This document shows, one piece after another, positions 1 through 8,801 of a DNA stretch of 64,000 nt. The stretch's first letter is position 1. Every line of letters begins with the position of its first letter. A program made the position numbers and the translations under genes. The notes under the pieces are model-generated. The model was not told where the DNA came from and searched no databases. It was given only the letters and a program-made list of their open reading frames with translations. Source of the stretch: Variovorax paradoxus (GTDB taxonomy: Bacteria; Pseudomonadota; Gammaproteobacteria; Burkholderiales; Burkholderiaceae_C); the NCBI RefSeq assembly GCF_030815855.1, contig NZ_JAUSXG010000001.1, positions 4,836,001 through 4,900,000 of the forward strand, given 5' to 3'.

Positions 1-146
1 CCGGTTGCGTCGACCGGCACGCGCTTGTCGAGCACCAGGTACTCGGTGCCGGCCTTGGGCGCGCGCGCCTGGGCGTGCGCCGTATTGCCGGCCAGCGAAA
101 TCAGACCGAGCGAGGTGGCGGCCAGCGAAAAGTCACGACGTTTCAT
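1..146 (-). CDS. dsbA: Thiol:disulfide interchange protein DsbA, N-terminal part (runs off window)
   Basis: Only the first 48 codons are in the window. The visible protein begins MKRRDFSLAATSLGLISLAG and continues through a signal peptide that ends near AHA/QA, followed by a stretch (GTEYLVLDKRVPV) typical of the mature start of DsbA-type periplasmic oxidases, which place disulfide bonds into exported proteins. The thioredoxin fold and its CxxC site lie outside the window, so the assignment rests on the signal peptide, the first mature residues and the gene order argS, SPOR protein, dsbA, which I know from related Burkholderiales. The start is supported by AGGAGA seven bases upstream. The RRDFSL stretch resembles a twin-arginine motif, but DsbA is normally Sec/SRP exported. 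Confidence 0.7.
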   Translation of the reverse strand, partial: MKRRDFSLAATSLGLISLAGNTAHAQARAPKAGTEYLVLDKRVPVDAT

Positions 147-270
147 TGAAAGAGTTCTCCTGTTGGGTACGGCAGACAGAGCCGGCGCGCCGCGCGGAGT
201 TCCCGCATGCGGCATGACCAAGGCCATCTTGACGGCGGCCCATGCCACGCGCCGAAGCTTAAAGATTATT

Positions 271-1020
271 TCAGCGCTGGACGCGAACCAGCGCCGATTC
301 GAGGCCGCCGCCGTCGAGCCGCTCTTTCAGGCGGTCGGCGTCGTCCTTCTTGTTGAACGGACCGGCGCGCACCCGGTAGACCGTGCGGCCCGCCTGCTCG
401 CGCTCGGTGACCCGGGCTTCGACGCCCATGAGCGACAGCTTGGCGCGCTGGGCCTCGGCGTCGTCGGTGGTGCGGAAGGCGCCGGCCTGCACGAAGTACA
501 TGAACGGATCGGGACCCGAAGGCGCCGCGCTGTTGTTGCCGCTGCTCGGCGCGGCCGAAGCCGTGGTGGTGCTGCCGCTGTTGCCGCCGGCACGCGCACG
601 GGCGAGATCGCCCAGCGGATCGTTCGACGGCGGCAGGGAGTTGGCTTCGGCCGGCACCGGCGCCGCGCGCGGGGGCTTGGGCGGAGCCACGACCACCGGG
701 ACCGGCGGCGCCGGCGGTGGTGTGCCCGGCGCCACGGCCGTGGTGTCGCCGCCGGCCGGAGCCACCGGGCCCGATGCGGCCGCAGGCGGCTTGGCAGGCG
801 CGCCGGCCTTGCCCGCGAGCGGTGCATTCGGGTCCCAGTCGCGGTTCTTGCGGGCCTCCGCCTCGTCCTGCTCGGCGCCGCCGCGCTGGGTCTTGGTCAC
901 GAACGGAATCGGCACCTTGGTCACGTAGACCGCGATGCCCAGCGCGACCCCCAACCCCAGCACCAGGCCGATGATGAGGCCGATGACGATGTTGCCGCGT
1001 TGTCTGGTTGTCTTCTTCAT
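271..1020 (-). CDS. SPOR-domain inner-membrane protein (FtsN-like)
   Basis: The 249-residue protein has a short basic N-terminus (MKKTTRQRG), one membrane helix at about residues 9-32, a long proline/alanine-rich periplasmic linker, and a C-terminal SPOR domain of about 75 residues starting near YFVQAGAF and ending GGGLESALVRVQR. SPOR domains bind denuded peptidoglycan at the division septum, so a role in cell division or septal wall handling is likely. The architecture matches FtsN, but the linker is short and no FtsN-specific essential motif was identified. A frame upstream could extend the protein by 38 residues, but the start used here gives the membrane anchor right at the N-terminus. 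It begins 8 bases after the argS stop and probably shares its transcript. Confidence 0.85.
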   Translation of the reverse strand: MKKTTRQRGNIVIGLIIGLVLGLGVALGIAVYVTKVPIPFVTKTQRGGAEQDEAEARKNRDWDPNAPLAGKAGAPAKPPAAASGPVAPAGGDTTAVAPGTPPPAPPVPVVVAPPKPPRAAPVPAEANSLPPSNDPLGDLARARAGGNSGSTTTASAAPSSGNNSAAPSGPDPFMYFVQAGAFRTTDDAEAQRAKLSLMGVEARVTEREQAGRTVYRVRAGPFNKKDDADRLKERLDGGGLESALVRVQR

Positions 1021-1027
1021 GGTGATT

Positions 1028-2713
1028 TCACATCTTGCTCGGCGCACTGACGCCGAGAATCGCGAGGCCATTGTGCAGCACCTGCGCAGTGGCGGCGACG
1101 AGCGCGAGCCGCGCGAGCTTGACCGGCTCGTCATCGACCAGAATCCGCTCGGCGTCGTAGTAGCTGTGATAGCTGGCGGCGAGTTCGCGCAAATAGAAAG
1201 TCACGTCGTGCGGCGCGAAATCCTTCGCGGCGGCCGTCAGCATGGCGGGGTACTTGGCGAGCAGCAGCATCAGCGCCTGCGCGGCCGGGCTTTCGAGCGG
1301 CGACAGGTCGACGTTCTTGAGCGTGGCGGCGTCGCCGCCCCAGCCGGCCAGCACCGAGCAGATGCGCGCGTGGGCGTATTGCACGTAGTACACCGGGTTG
1401 TCGTTGTTCTTGGTCACGGCCAGGTCGACGTCGAAGGTGTATTCGGTGTCGGGCTTGCGGCTCAAAAGGAAGAAGCGCACGGCATCGGTGCTGGTCCATT
1501 CGATCAGGTCGCGCAAGGTGACGTAGCTGCCCGCGCGCTTGCTGATCTTGACCTCTTCGCCGCCCTTCATCACGCGCACCATGGTGTGGAGCACGTAGTC
1601 GGGGTAGCCCTCGGGAATGCCGACGCCCGCGGCCTGCAGGCCGGCGCGCACGCGCGCGATGGTGCCGTGGTGGTCGGTGCCCTGGATGTTGACCACCTTG
1701 TGGAAGCCGCGCTCCCACTTGGCGATGTGATACGCGACGTCGGGCACGAAGTACGTGTACGTACCGTCCTGCTTCTTCATCACGCGGTCCTTGTCGTCGC
1801 CGTAGTCGGTCGACCGGAGCCACAGGGCGCCGTCCTGCTCGTAGGTCTTGCCGGCCGCCACGAGCCTCTGCACCGCGGCCTCGACCCGGCCGCTGGTGTA
1901 GAGGCTGGACTCGAGGTAGTAGTTGTCGAAGCGCACGCGAAAGGCCTGCAGGTCGAGGTCTTGCTCGCGGCGCAGATAAGCCACGGCGAACTCGCGAATG
2001 GAATCGAGGTCGTCGATGTCGCCGCTCGCGGTGTATTCGCGCTCATGAGACTTGACGGTTTTCTTCTGCTTGAAGTCTTCGGCGATGTCGGCGATGTAGT
2101 CGCCGTTGTAGGCGGGCGCCTTTTCGCCGCTCGGCCATTCGGGATCGCCGGGCTTGAAGCCGCGGGCGCGCAGTTGCGTGCTGTTGGCCAGCGTCTGGAT
2201 CTGCACGCCGGCGTCGTTGTAATAGAACTCGCGCCAGACGGTGTCGCCCTGCGAGGCGCGCAGGTTGCAGATGGCGTCGCCGAGCGCGGCCTGGCGGCCG
2301 TGGCCGACGTGCAGCGGACCGGTCGGGTTGGCGGAGACGAACTCGACCAGCACCTTTTCACCGGTGGCGGGCTGCCGGCCGAAAGCGTCGGCCGCATCCA
2401 GCACCTCGCGCACGATCTGCTGCTTGGCGGACGTCTTGAGGCGGATATTGAGAAAACCGGGGCCGGCGATCTCGATGGCTTCGACCCACTGGCCGAAAAC
2501 GGGGGTGGCGAGCAGCGCGGCGCTGAGCTCTTCGGCCAGTTCGCGGGGCTTGCGGCCGAGCGGTTTGGCGAGCTGCATGGCGGCCGTGCTGGCGAAATCG
2601 CCATGGGCAGCCACCTTGGGCGACTCGAACGCGGCTTTGGAGCCGGCGCCGGGCGAGAGGGATTCGAGCGTGTTCGCGAGCGCCGCGAGCAGCTCCTGTT
2701 TGACCAATAGCAT
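1028..2713 (-). CDS. argS: Arginyl-tRNA synthetase
   Basis: A 561-residue class I aminoacyl-tRNA synthetase that charges tRNA-Arg in the cytoplasm. The N-terminal additional domain is followed by the ATP-binding HIGH-type motif in [12 protein letters not shown] at about residue 135. The KMSKS-equivalent lysine lies in [16 protein letters not shown] in the second half, and the helical anticodon-binding domain ends in LGVSAPSKM. Length is normal for ArgS. The gene heads a minus-strand run with the SPOR-domain gene and dsbA downstream. It is divergent from the PsiF-like gene at 2846. Confidence 0.97.
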   Translation of the reverse strand: MLLVKQELLAALANTLESLSPGAGSKAAFESPKVAAHGDFASTAAMQLAKPLGRKPRELAEELSAALLATPVFGQWVEAIEIAGPGFLNIRLKTSAKQQIVREVLDAADAFGRQPATGEKVLVEFVSANPTGPLHVGHGRQAALGDAICNLRASQGDTVWREFYYNDAGVQIQTLANSTQLRARGFKPGDPEWPSGEKAPAYNGDYIADIAEDFKQKKTVKSHEREYTASGDIDDLDSIREFAVAYLRREQDLDLQAFRVRFDNYYLESSLYTSGRVEAAVQRLVAAGKTYEQDGALWLRSTDYGDDKDRVMKKQDGTYTYFVPDVAYHIAKWERGFHKVVNIQGTDHHGTIARVRAGLQAAGVGIPEGYPDYVLHTMVRVMKGGEEVKISKRAGSYVTLRDLIEWTSTDAVRFFLLSRKPDTEYTFDVDLAVTKNNDNPVYYVQYAHARICSVLAGWGGDAATLKNVDLSPLESPAAQALMLLLAKYPAMLTAAAKDFAPHDVTFYLRELAASYHSYYDAERILVDDEPVKLARLALVAATAQVLHNGLAILGVSAPSKM

Positions 2714-2845
2714 CTGCGGATTTTACCGGGGGCAAACCCGGGCGGCGACGGCGATGGTCATCGGATGGGTGTCTTCGGCCGTTAGGATGGTCGGCCCCGG
2801 GGCGGGGCACCCTGTCACACCTCAACCTTGCAAGGACATATCACC

Positions 2846-3226
2846 ATGAAGAAGCTCCTTTCCCTGGTCGCCCTGGGCGCCTGTCTTTCCTTTGGCGCCG
2901 CACAGGCACAAGACAAGGCGCCGGCGCCTGTGGTCGTCGCTCCGGCGGCCACGCCCGCGACGCCGGCCACCCCCGCCATGCCGGCGGCCAAGGCCCCCAC
3001 GGCCCAGCAAAGCAAGATGACGACCTGCAACAAGGACGCCGGCGACAAGAAGGGCGACGAGCGCAAGGCCTTCATGAAGAGCTGCCTGAGCGCCAAGCCC
3101 GCCATGACCGCCAAACAGACCCAGCAGGAAAAGATGAAGACCTGCAATGCCGACGACAAGGCCAAGACCCTGAAGGGCGACGCCCGCAAGGCCTTCATGA
3201 AGGAATGCCTCAGCGCGAAGGCCTGA
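2846..3226 (+). CDS. PsiF-repeat exported protein
   Basis: A 126-residue protein with a cleavable signal peptide (MKKLLSLVALGACLSFGAAQAQ), an Ala/Pro-rich spacer and two copies of the PsiF repeat. The first is about KMTTCNKDAGDKKGDERKAF and the second about KMKTCNADDKAKTLKGDARK. Each repeat holds two cysteines about 20 residues apart (TCN...SCLSA and TCN...ECLSA), which could form disulfides in the periplasm. PsiF was named as a phosphate-starvation-inducible protein in E. coli, but its biochemical role is not known. An AAGGA ribosome site at 2832-2836 supports this start over one six codons upstream. A strong terminator follows, so it appears to be a single-gene transcript. Confidence 0.88.
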   Translation: MKKLLSLVALGACLSFGAAQAQDKAPAPVVVAPAATPATPATPAMPAAKAPTAQQSKMTTCNKDAGDKKGDERKAFMKSCLSAKPAMTAKQTQQEKMKTCNADDKAKTLKGDARKAFMKECLSAKA

Positions 3227-3244
3227 CCCTCCTTTTTTGAACAA

Positions 3245-3278
3245 GCCCCGCAGGCGCGTCGCGCCGGCGGGGCTTTTT
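3245..3278 (+). terminator. Rho-independent terminator after the PsiF-like gene
   Basis: GCCCCGC at 3245-3251 and GCGGGGC at 3267-3273 form the outer stem, with GGCGCG pairing to CGCGCC inside it after one mismatch. Five T residues follow at 3274-3278. The convergent gene ends at 3292, so the hairpin may also stop traffic from the other side, although the T-run favours the plus strand. Confidence 0.85.
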
Positions 3279-3291
3279 CATGGGCGCTTCA

Positions 3292-5331
3292 CTACTTCAG
3301 CACACCCAGCAGGTTGTTGAAATCGTCGGTCCAGGGGCGGGTGTTTGCCGGAAGCGCAATGGGCGAAGCCGCGGCGCGCAGGGGTTCGCGCGCCAGCACA
3401 GCCGGATCGCGCGCCACCAGCACCCAGTCGGTCGGGTCGAGCCACTTCGAATCTTTCGCGTCGTCGCTTACCAACACAGCGTGCAAGCCTTTCGCCTCGG
3501 CGATCCGCGCCACCACCGGTGCCAGCTCGAGATAGCGGTTTGTCACGTGAAAGGCCACGACGCCGCCCGGTTTCATGTGGCGCAGGTAGACGTCCATCGC
3601 CTCGGCCGTGAGCAGGTGCACCGGTACCGCGTCGCCCGAGAACGCGTCGACCGCGAGCAGGTCGAAGCCCTGCGGCGGCTCGCGCTCCAGCGCCAACCGC
3701 GCATCGCCGAGCACGCGCTCGATGCGCGCGGGGCTGTCGCGCAGAAAGGTGAATTCGCTGTCCGCCAACTCGAAGACCTGCGGATTGATCTCGTAGATGC
3801 GATAGATGTCGCCGCTGCGGCCATAGCTTGCGAGCGTGCCGGCGCCGAGGCCGATCAGCCCGACCCGACGCGGCCCGTCCGGCGCAGCGGCGATGGCCCG
3901 GCCGATGCCCGCGGTGGCGCCGTAGTAGGTCGTGGGTTCGCTTCGGCGCCGTGGATCGAGGAACTGCTCGCCATGCTTGATGGAACCGTGTGACAGCAGA
4001 CGCGCGTTGTTTGCAGGGTTGGCGCGCCGCACGTCGAAGGTGATCAGCGCGCCGTAGAAGTTGCGCATCAGATGGCGTGCGTCGGCCCTGTCGCTGCGGA
4101 TCTGCGCCACCAGGAAAAAGACGCAACAGGCCGCCAGTGCCACGCTGGAAACCCGCAGCCAAAGCCGGTGGCGCAGAACGGCCACCGCCGCGAGCGCCGT
4201 CAGGATCAGCCCGATGCCCAGCTCGTAATACGCCGGCAGCACGTGCGGCGCAACCAGCCCGACCATGGCACCGCCGATGGCACCACCGAGCGAAAGCATC
4301 AGGTAGAAGCGCGTGAGATAGCGCGGCGCCGGACGCAGCCTGGCGGTTTCCCCGTGCAGGAACATGCACAGCACGAACAAGCCGCCGACGTAGAGGGGCA
4401 GCCCCGTGCGTACAGCCGAGCCGACGTGGTGCTGCAGGCCGAAGGCGCACAGCACCAGCACAGCCGCCGCCAACGGCAGGAAGACGCCGCGCCGGTACCA
4501 GCGGTCGCTTTCGAAGCACAGCACGAAAGTGAACAGGTACAGCGACAGCGGCAAGATCCAGAGAAACGGAACCGCGGCAACGTTCTGGGTGATGTGGTTG
4601 GTCACGGCGAGCAACAACCACGACGCCAGGGCCGGCAACAGGAGCCAAAGCAGGCCGTCGGACCATCGCGGCGGTTTCGCGTGGTCGATGGCCCGGTCCG
4701 AGGCGGCTTGCGATGGCGACACTGCCTCCGGCCAGCGGTACGCCACGAGCAAGGTCGTGCCCGCGCAAAGCACCGCGAACGCGCCATAGCCCCACGACCA
4801 TCCCTGCGCCTGCCGCAGCAGCGAGCTGCGCGGCTCGATCAGCACCGGATAACTCAGGAGCGACAGCAGCGAGGCCAGGTTCGACAGCGAGAAGTACCGG
4901 TACACCCGCGCGCTCCAGGGCGTGCGCGCCACCCACGACTGCACCAGTGGCCCGGTGGTCGACAGCAGAAAGTAAGGAAGGCCGATGGTCGCGAGCAGCA
5001 GGCCCAGGATCAGCCATGTCGGGTCTTCAGCGCCCGTGGGTTTCCAGCGCGCCGCAACCACGAGCGGCAGGAACGCCAGGCTCGCGAGCAGAAGGCCCAC
5101 ATGCAATGCCGCCTGCACCCGCACGCGAAGATGGCGCGTCACCCAGTCGGAATACGCATAGCCCGCGAGCAGCACGACCTGGAAGAACACCATGCAGATC
5201 GACCACACGGCGGCCGAGCCGCCGAACCAGGGCAGGATCTGCTTGGCGATCAGCGGCTGGACGAGAAACAGCAGGAACGCGCTGCTGAAGATGGTGCCGG
5301 CAAACAGGAGCTGGATGCCGGCGCGCTCCAT
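3292..5331 (-). CDS. Fused MFS-type membrane / spermidine-synthase-like protein
   Basis: A 679-residue two-part protein. The first ~400 residues are hydrophobic and transporter-like, starting with helices such as LLFAGTIFSSAFLLFLVQPL and including the family signature LPWFGGSAAVWS. The last ~250 residues form a spermidine-synthase-like methyltransferase fold: GLIGLGAGTLASYG is the nucleotide-binding loop, YRIYEINPQVFEL the acidic beta-2 end, and LLAVDAFSGDAVPVHLLT the aminopropyltransferase-like loop. This fusion family is widespread in proteobacteria. Its substrate is unknown, and annotation as a polyamine synthase is not proven because the acceptor-binding residues were not checked. It follows the DUF2214 gene by 7 bases and is probably co-transcribed with it. 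Confidence 0.85.
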   Translation of the reverse strand: MERAGIQLLFAGTIFSSAFLLFLVQPLIAKQILPWFGGSAAVWSICMVFFQVVLLAGYAYSDWVTRHLRVRVQAALHVGLLLASLAFLPLVVAARWKPTGAEDPTWLILGLLLATIGLPYFLLSTTGPLVQSWVARTPWSARVYRYFSLSNLASLLSLLSYPVLIEPRSSLLRQAQGWSWGYGAFAVLCAGTTLLVAYRWPEAVSPSQAASDRAIDHAKPPRWSDGLLWLLLPALASWLLLAVTNHITQNVAAVPFLWILPLSLYLFTFVLCFESDRWYRRGVFLPLAAAVLVLCAFGLQHHVGSAVRTGLPLYVGGLFVLCMFLHGETARLRPAPRYLTRFYLMLSLGGAIGGAMVGLVAPHVLPAYYELGIGLILTALAAVAVLRHRLWLRVSSVALAACCVFFLVAQIRSDRADARHLMRNFYGALITFDVRRANPANNARLLSHGSIKHGEQFLDPRRRSEPTTYYGATAGIGRAIAAAPDGPRRVGLIGLGAGTLASYGRSGDIYRIYEINPQVFELADSEFTFLRDSPARIERVLGDARLALEREPPQGFDLLAVDAFSGDAVPVHLLTAEAMDVYLRHMKPGGVVAFHVTNRYLELAPVVARIAEAKGLHAVLVSDDAKDSKWLDPTDWVLVARDPAVLAREPLRAAASPIALPANTRPWTDDFNNLLGVLK

Positions 5332-5338
5332 GCCGGCC

Positions 5339-5791
5339 CTACTTGCCGAAGCCGCGCGCCAGGAACACGGCGACCAGCGGAATCAGCGCGATCAGGTGCG
5401 CCTGCACCATCACCAGCTTGCGCGTCTTGCGGATGTCGGCCTCGGCCGGCAGTGTGCCGTTGGCGCGCAGCGCCTTGCGCCAGCGAAAGTAGGTCAGCGT
5501 CGGGAAGATCGAGAGCACGCCGACGATGATGAACAGCCCGAGCTTCACGTGCAAGAGCGGATTGGTCCAGTACCAGGCCGTGCCTTTGATGCCCCACACC
5601 GTGCGTGCGATGCCGGTGGCCAGCACGGCAATGGCGGCCATGCCGTAGACCAGGTCGACCTTGGCGAGCCGCTCGACGACGGCGGCATTGAGCCACTGCA
5701 CGCGGCACAGCGCCGCTTCGCTCGAAATGAACACGACCATCGTGAGGATGGCGAGCAGGTGCAGGTAGGCGAGGATGGCTTCCAGGGTCAT
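5339..5791 (-). CDS. DUF2214 family four-helix membrane protein
   Basis: The 150-residue protein is mostly hydrophobic with about four membrane helices: residues ~4-25, ~42-65 (YGMAAIAVLATGIA), ~75-97 (PLLHVKLGLFIIVGVLSIFP) and ~125-145. Features typical of DUF2214 include VWGIKG-WYW and HVKLGLF. Function is unknown. The start at 5791 (MTLEAILAYLHLLAIL) places the first helix at the N-terminus; the open frame continues 56 codons upstream but that part is arginine-rich and unlike a protein. It sits directly upstream of the fused MFS/spermidine-synthase gene in one probable operon. Confidence 0.8.
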   Translation of the reverse strand: MTLEAILAYLHLLAILTMVVFISSEAALCRVQWLNAAVVERLAKVDLVYGMAAIAVLATGIARTVWGIKGTAWYWTNPLLHVKLGLFIIVGVLSIFPTLTYFRWRKALRANGTLPAEADIRKTRKLVMVQAHLIALIPLVAVFLARGFGK

Positions 5792-5852
5792 CGAATGGCT
5801 TTCTTCTTCAAGGGAGTCAAATGCTTGCGCATTGTGCCGCCGCTCGCGTGCT

Positions 5853-6812
5853 TTAGCCCCTTCCGCCCCAGAATTCGGGGCGTCCGTATTGCTCCTTGAG
5901 GAAATCAAGCCACAGCCGCACCCGCAGCGGCAGGTGCTTGGTGCCCGTGAACACCGCATAGATGCCGTTGGGCGGCGCGGCGAATTCGTCGAGCAGCGGC
6001 ACCAGCAGGCCGGCGTCGATCTCGGCCTCGACCTCCCAGGTGCTGCGCCACGCGATGCCGTGGCCGGCCAGGCACCAGTCGTGCAGCACCTGGCCGTCGG
6101 AACAATCGAGCGGGCCTTCGGGCCGCAGGTAGATCAATTCTTCGCCGCCCTCACCCTCTTCGGCGGGAAGGCCCGCGCCCGTCAGGGTGCGCGGAACGTG
6201 GAACGCCCAGCCGCGGGTCTGAGAGGCATCGCTCGACAGCGTGAGGCAGGCGAAACGCGACAACTCGCCCGGGTGCTTCGGCATGCCGTGGCGGCGCACG
6301 AATTCCGGCGTGGCGACGCAGCGGCGGCGGTTGTCGGCCAGCCGCACGCTCACCAGGGACGAGTCGGGCATGTCGCCCACGCGCACCGCGCAGTCGAAGC
6401 TTTCGCCGCGCACGTCGACCACGCGGTCGCTCAGGTTGAGCGAGATGGTGACCTCCGGATGCAGCGCATGAAAACGCGGCACCAGCGGCGCCACGTGGCG
6501 GCGGCCGAAGCCCGCCGGCGCCGTGACGCGCAAGTGGCCGCTGGCCTTGATGCCGCCGGCGCTCACGCTGGCCTCGGCGTTGGCGAACTCCGTCAGCAGG
6601 CGCTGGCAGTCTTCGAGGAAGGCGCTGCCCTCGTGCGTGAGCGTGATGCGCCGTGTGGTCCGCACCAGCAGCTTGACGCCCAGCCGCGCCTCGAGCGCAT
6701 CGAGGCGCCGCCCCATGATCGCGGGCGCCACGCCCTCGGCCTTGGCCGCGGCCGTGAGACCGCCGCGGGTCGCCACCGAGACGAAAGATTCGAGTTGCTT
6801 CAGGCGGTCCAT
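5853..6812 (-). CDS. LysR-family transcriptional regulator
   Basis: A 319-residue regulator with an N-terminal winged helix-turn-helix (MDRLKQLESFVSVATRGGLT, then a recognition helix near IMGRRLDALEARLGVKLLVR) and a C-terminal LysR substrate-binding domain of two Rossmann-like subdomains. It resembles the CrgA/AphB-like group. It lies on the same strand as the SMP-30 gene, 38 bases downstream of it, not divergent as LysR genes often are, so it may be read from the upstream operon. The start puts the HTH at the usual position; a longer frame upstream overlaps the SMP-30 gene and is rejected. Confidence 0.9.
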   Translation of the reverse strand: MDRLKQLESFVSVATRGGLTAAAKAEGVAPAIMGRRLDALEARLGVKLLVRTTRRITLTHEGSAFLEDCQRLLTEFANAEASVSAGGIKASGHLRVTAPAGFGRRHVAPLVPRFHALHPEVTISLNLSDRVVDVRGESFDCAVRVGDMPDSSLVSVRLADNRRRCVATPEFVRRHGMPKHPGELSRFACLTLSSDASQTRGWAFHVPRTLTGAGLPAEEGEGGEELIYLRPEGPLDCSDGQVLHDWCLAGHGIAWRSTWEVEAEIDAGLLVPLLDEFAAPPNGIYAVFTGTKHLPLRVRLWLDFLKEQYGRPEFWGGRG

Positions 6813-6850
6813 GGCGGCGGAACTATAGCCCGCGATGCCGCGAACGCCGC

Positions 6851-7795
6851 CTAGCGCCGCGAATCCGCGGAATGCGAATAGAGTTGCGCCCCGTCCATCG
6901 GCAGGTCGGCTTCCAGCACGCTGCCCGTCGCCGAATCGGTGAGCACGAGCTGCCGCGTGCCGGGCCGGAAGGCGACGTTGGTCACCGTGTTGCATCCCGC
7001 CGGGCCGCGGACCACGTGCGTGACCTCGCCGCGCGCGTTCAGCACAAAGGCCCCGCCCAGGCTGGCATGGGCCACGACCAGTCCGCCGTCGGCCGTGGCC
7101 GCCAGCCCGTCGGGGCCGCTGGTGCCGAAGAAGGTCTGCAGCGCGCCCACCTTGGAAAGGCTGCCGTCGGGCAGCAGCGGCGCGCGCCAGACTTGGTTGC
7201 CGCGGGTGACGGCAACAAGCAGCACCTTGCCGTCGGCACTCGTCGCCACGCCATTGGGGCTGGGCGCATTGGCCAGCAGCAGGTCGAGGCGGTCGTCGCT
7301 GGCATGCCAGCGGTAGACGCGGCCCGTCGGATCGTGCAGGCCGGTCTGGCCCTGGTCGGTGAAATAGAGCCTCCCGCCGAGGTCGAAGCCCAGGTCGTTC
7401 ACCCCCTTGAAGGACTCGCTGTTGCGATGGCCGAGCACGGTCTCGATGCTCCCATCGGCCGGATCGAGCCGCAAGATGCCGCGCCGGTAGTCCGCGATCC
7501 AGAGGCCGCCGTCGGCGTGGATCGCGAGGCCGTTGGGCCAGCCGTCATACGCGGTCACCAGCTCCCATTCGAGCGACGCGGGCGCGATCCTGAAGATGCG
7601 TCCGTACGGGATGTCGGTGACGTACAGGTTTCCGGCCCGATCGAACACCGGCCCCTCGAGAAAACTGTCCATCATGTGGCCAGGCTTGTTGGCATCGACC
7701 CAATCGGTGCGGCGCGGCGTGCGAAACGCATCGGGCAGGCGCGTGAGCACGCGCGCTTCGATGACCTCGGGGGGTTGGAAACTCAGGTTCCACAT
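6851..7795 (-). CDS. SMP-30/gluconolactonase/LRE-family protein
   Basis: A 314-residue six-bladed beta-propeller of the SMP-30 family, whose members are usually lactonases using a divalent metal at the propeller axis. Typical stretches are FLEGPVFDRAGNLYVTDI near residue 46 (with the metal-site Glu), WIADYRRGILRLDP, LYFTDQGQTG, and APSPNGVATSADGKVLL with the Asn of the metal site. It probably hydrolyses a sugar or organic-acid lactone; the substrate cannot be told. It follows the Bug receptor gene by 22 bases and probably belongs to the same catabolic transcript. Confidence 0.85.
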   Translation of the reverse strand: MWNLSFQPPEVIEARVLTRLPDAFRTPRRTDWVDANKPGHMMDSFLEGPVFDRAGNLYVTDIPYGRIFRIAPASLEWELVTAYDGWPNGLAIHADGGLWIADYRRGILRLDPADGSIETVLGHRNSESFKGVNDLGFDLGGRLYFTDQGQTGLHDPTGRVYRWHASDDRLDLLLANAPSPNGVATSADGKVLLVAVTRGNQVWRAPLLPDGSLSKVGALQTFFGTSGPDGLAATADGGLVVAHASLGGAFVLNARGEVTHVVRGPAGCNTVTNVAFRPGTRQLVLTDSATGSVLEADLPMDGAQLYSHSADSRR

Positions 7796-7817
7796 GGCTG
7801 GGCGGTCTCCGGTGAGG

Positions 7818-8798
7818 TCACTCGGGCTGCACGCCTGCGGCCTTGATCACCTGCCCCCAGGTCTGCGTCTGGCTGTGCACGAGCTTGCCGAAGTCGGCTG
7901 ACGGCAGCCCGCCGGGGCTGGCACCCTGCTCTGCAAACCGCTGCACGAGGTCCGGCGAGGCCAGCGCCTTCTTCACTTCGGCCTGCAGTTTGTCGACGAT
8001 CGGCTGCGGCGTGCCCTTGGGCGCAGCGATGCCGAACCAGTTGGTGGCGGTGAACTCCTTCAAGCCCGCCTCCGCGCTGGTAGGTGCGTCGGGCAGCGCG
8101 GCGAGGCGCCGCGGCGACGTCACGAGCAAGGCTCGCACCCTGCCGCCCTTGACTTGCGGAATGGCCGTGGGTGCGGCAGTGACCAGCACGTCGACCTGCC
8201 CCGACACCACCCCCAGCATCGCTTCACCCGCGCCCTTGTAGGGGACATGGGTCAGCGCCAGCTTGCCGTTCTGCTTGAGCAGTTCGCCACCCAGGTGGGT
8301 GGAACTGCCGACGCCGCCCGAGCCGAAGGTCAGTTTGTCGGGGTTCTTGCGGGCAGCGCCAATCAATGCATCCAGGGATCTGTACGGCGAATTCGCCCCC
8401 ACCACCAGCACGAGCGGCGCATCGACGATCGTCGTCACCGGGACCAGATCGGCAGGCTCCCACGGCAGCTTCCTGAAGAGGTGCGGCAGCATCGCGTAGG
8501 TGGTGTCGTTGATCAGGAAAGTGCCGCCGTCGGGCGCGGACTTGGCCACGAGGCTGGAACCGATCGTGCCGCTCGCGCCGGCCTTGTTCTCCACATAGAA
8601 CGAGATGCCGGTCTGCTCGGTGAGTTTCTGCGCGATCTGGCGGGCAGCGTAGTCGGTGGTGCCGCCGGGAGCATAGGGGACCACCAGGCGCACCGGCTTG
8701 GCAGGCCATGCAGTGTCTGCCGCCAGGGCAGGGAGGCAGGCCGCGGTCGCGGCGCAGAGGAACAAAACGGGCAAGGCACGCCGCGACATGGAAGGCAT
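7818..8798 (-). CDS. Bug-type tripartite tricarboxylate transporter substrate-binding protein
   Basis: A 326-residue periplasmic receptor. The signal peptide (residues ~1-27) ends at PALAADTAWPAKPV, and the fold markers of the Bug/TctC family are present: RLVVPYAPGGTTDYAAR, VENKAGASGTIGS, LTHVPYKGAGEAM and GLKEFTATNWFGIAAPKGTP. These receptors bind small carboxylates in the periplasm. No TctA/TctB membrane partner is encoded nearby, which is common for Bug proteins in Burkholderiales. The stop codon of the CoA-transferase gene is 3 bases upstream of its start, which shows tight operon packing and links it to CoA activation of an acid. Confidence 0.93.
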   Translation of the reverse strand: MPSMSRRALPVLFLCAATAACLPALAADTAWPAKPVRLVVPYAPGGTTDYAARQIAQKLTEQTGISFYVENKAGASGTIGSSLVAKSAPDGGTFLINDTTYAMLPHLFRKLPWEPADLVPVTTIVDAPLVLVVGANSPYRSLDALIGAARKNPDKLTFGSGGVGSSTHLGGELLKQNGKLALTHVPYKGAGEAMLGVVSGQVDVLVTAAPTAIPQVKGGRVRALLVTSPRRLAALPDAPTSAEAGLKEFTATNWFGIAAPKGTPQPIVDKLQAEVKKALASPDLVQRFAEQGASPGGLPSADFGKLVHSQTQTWGQVIKAAGVQPE

Positions 8799-8801
8799 GA
8801 A

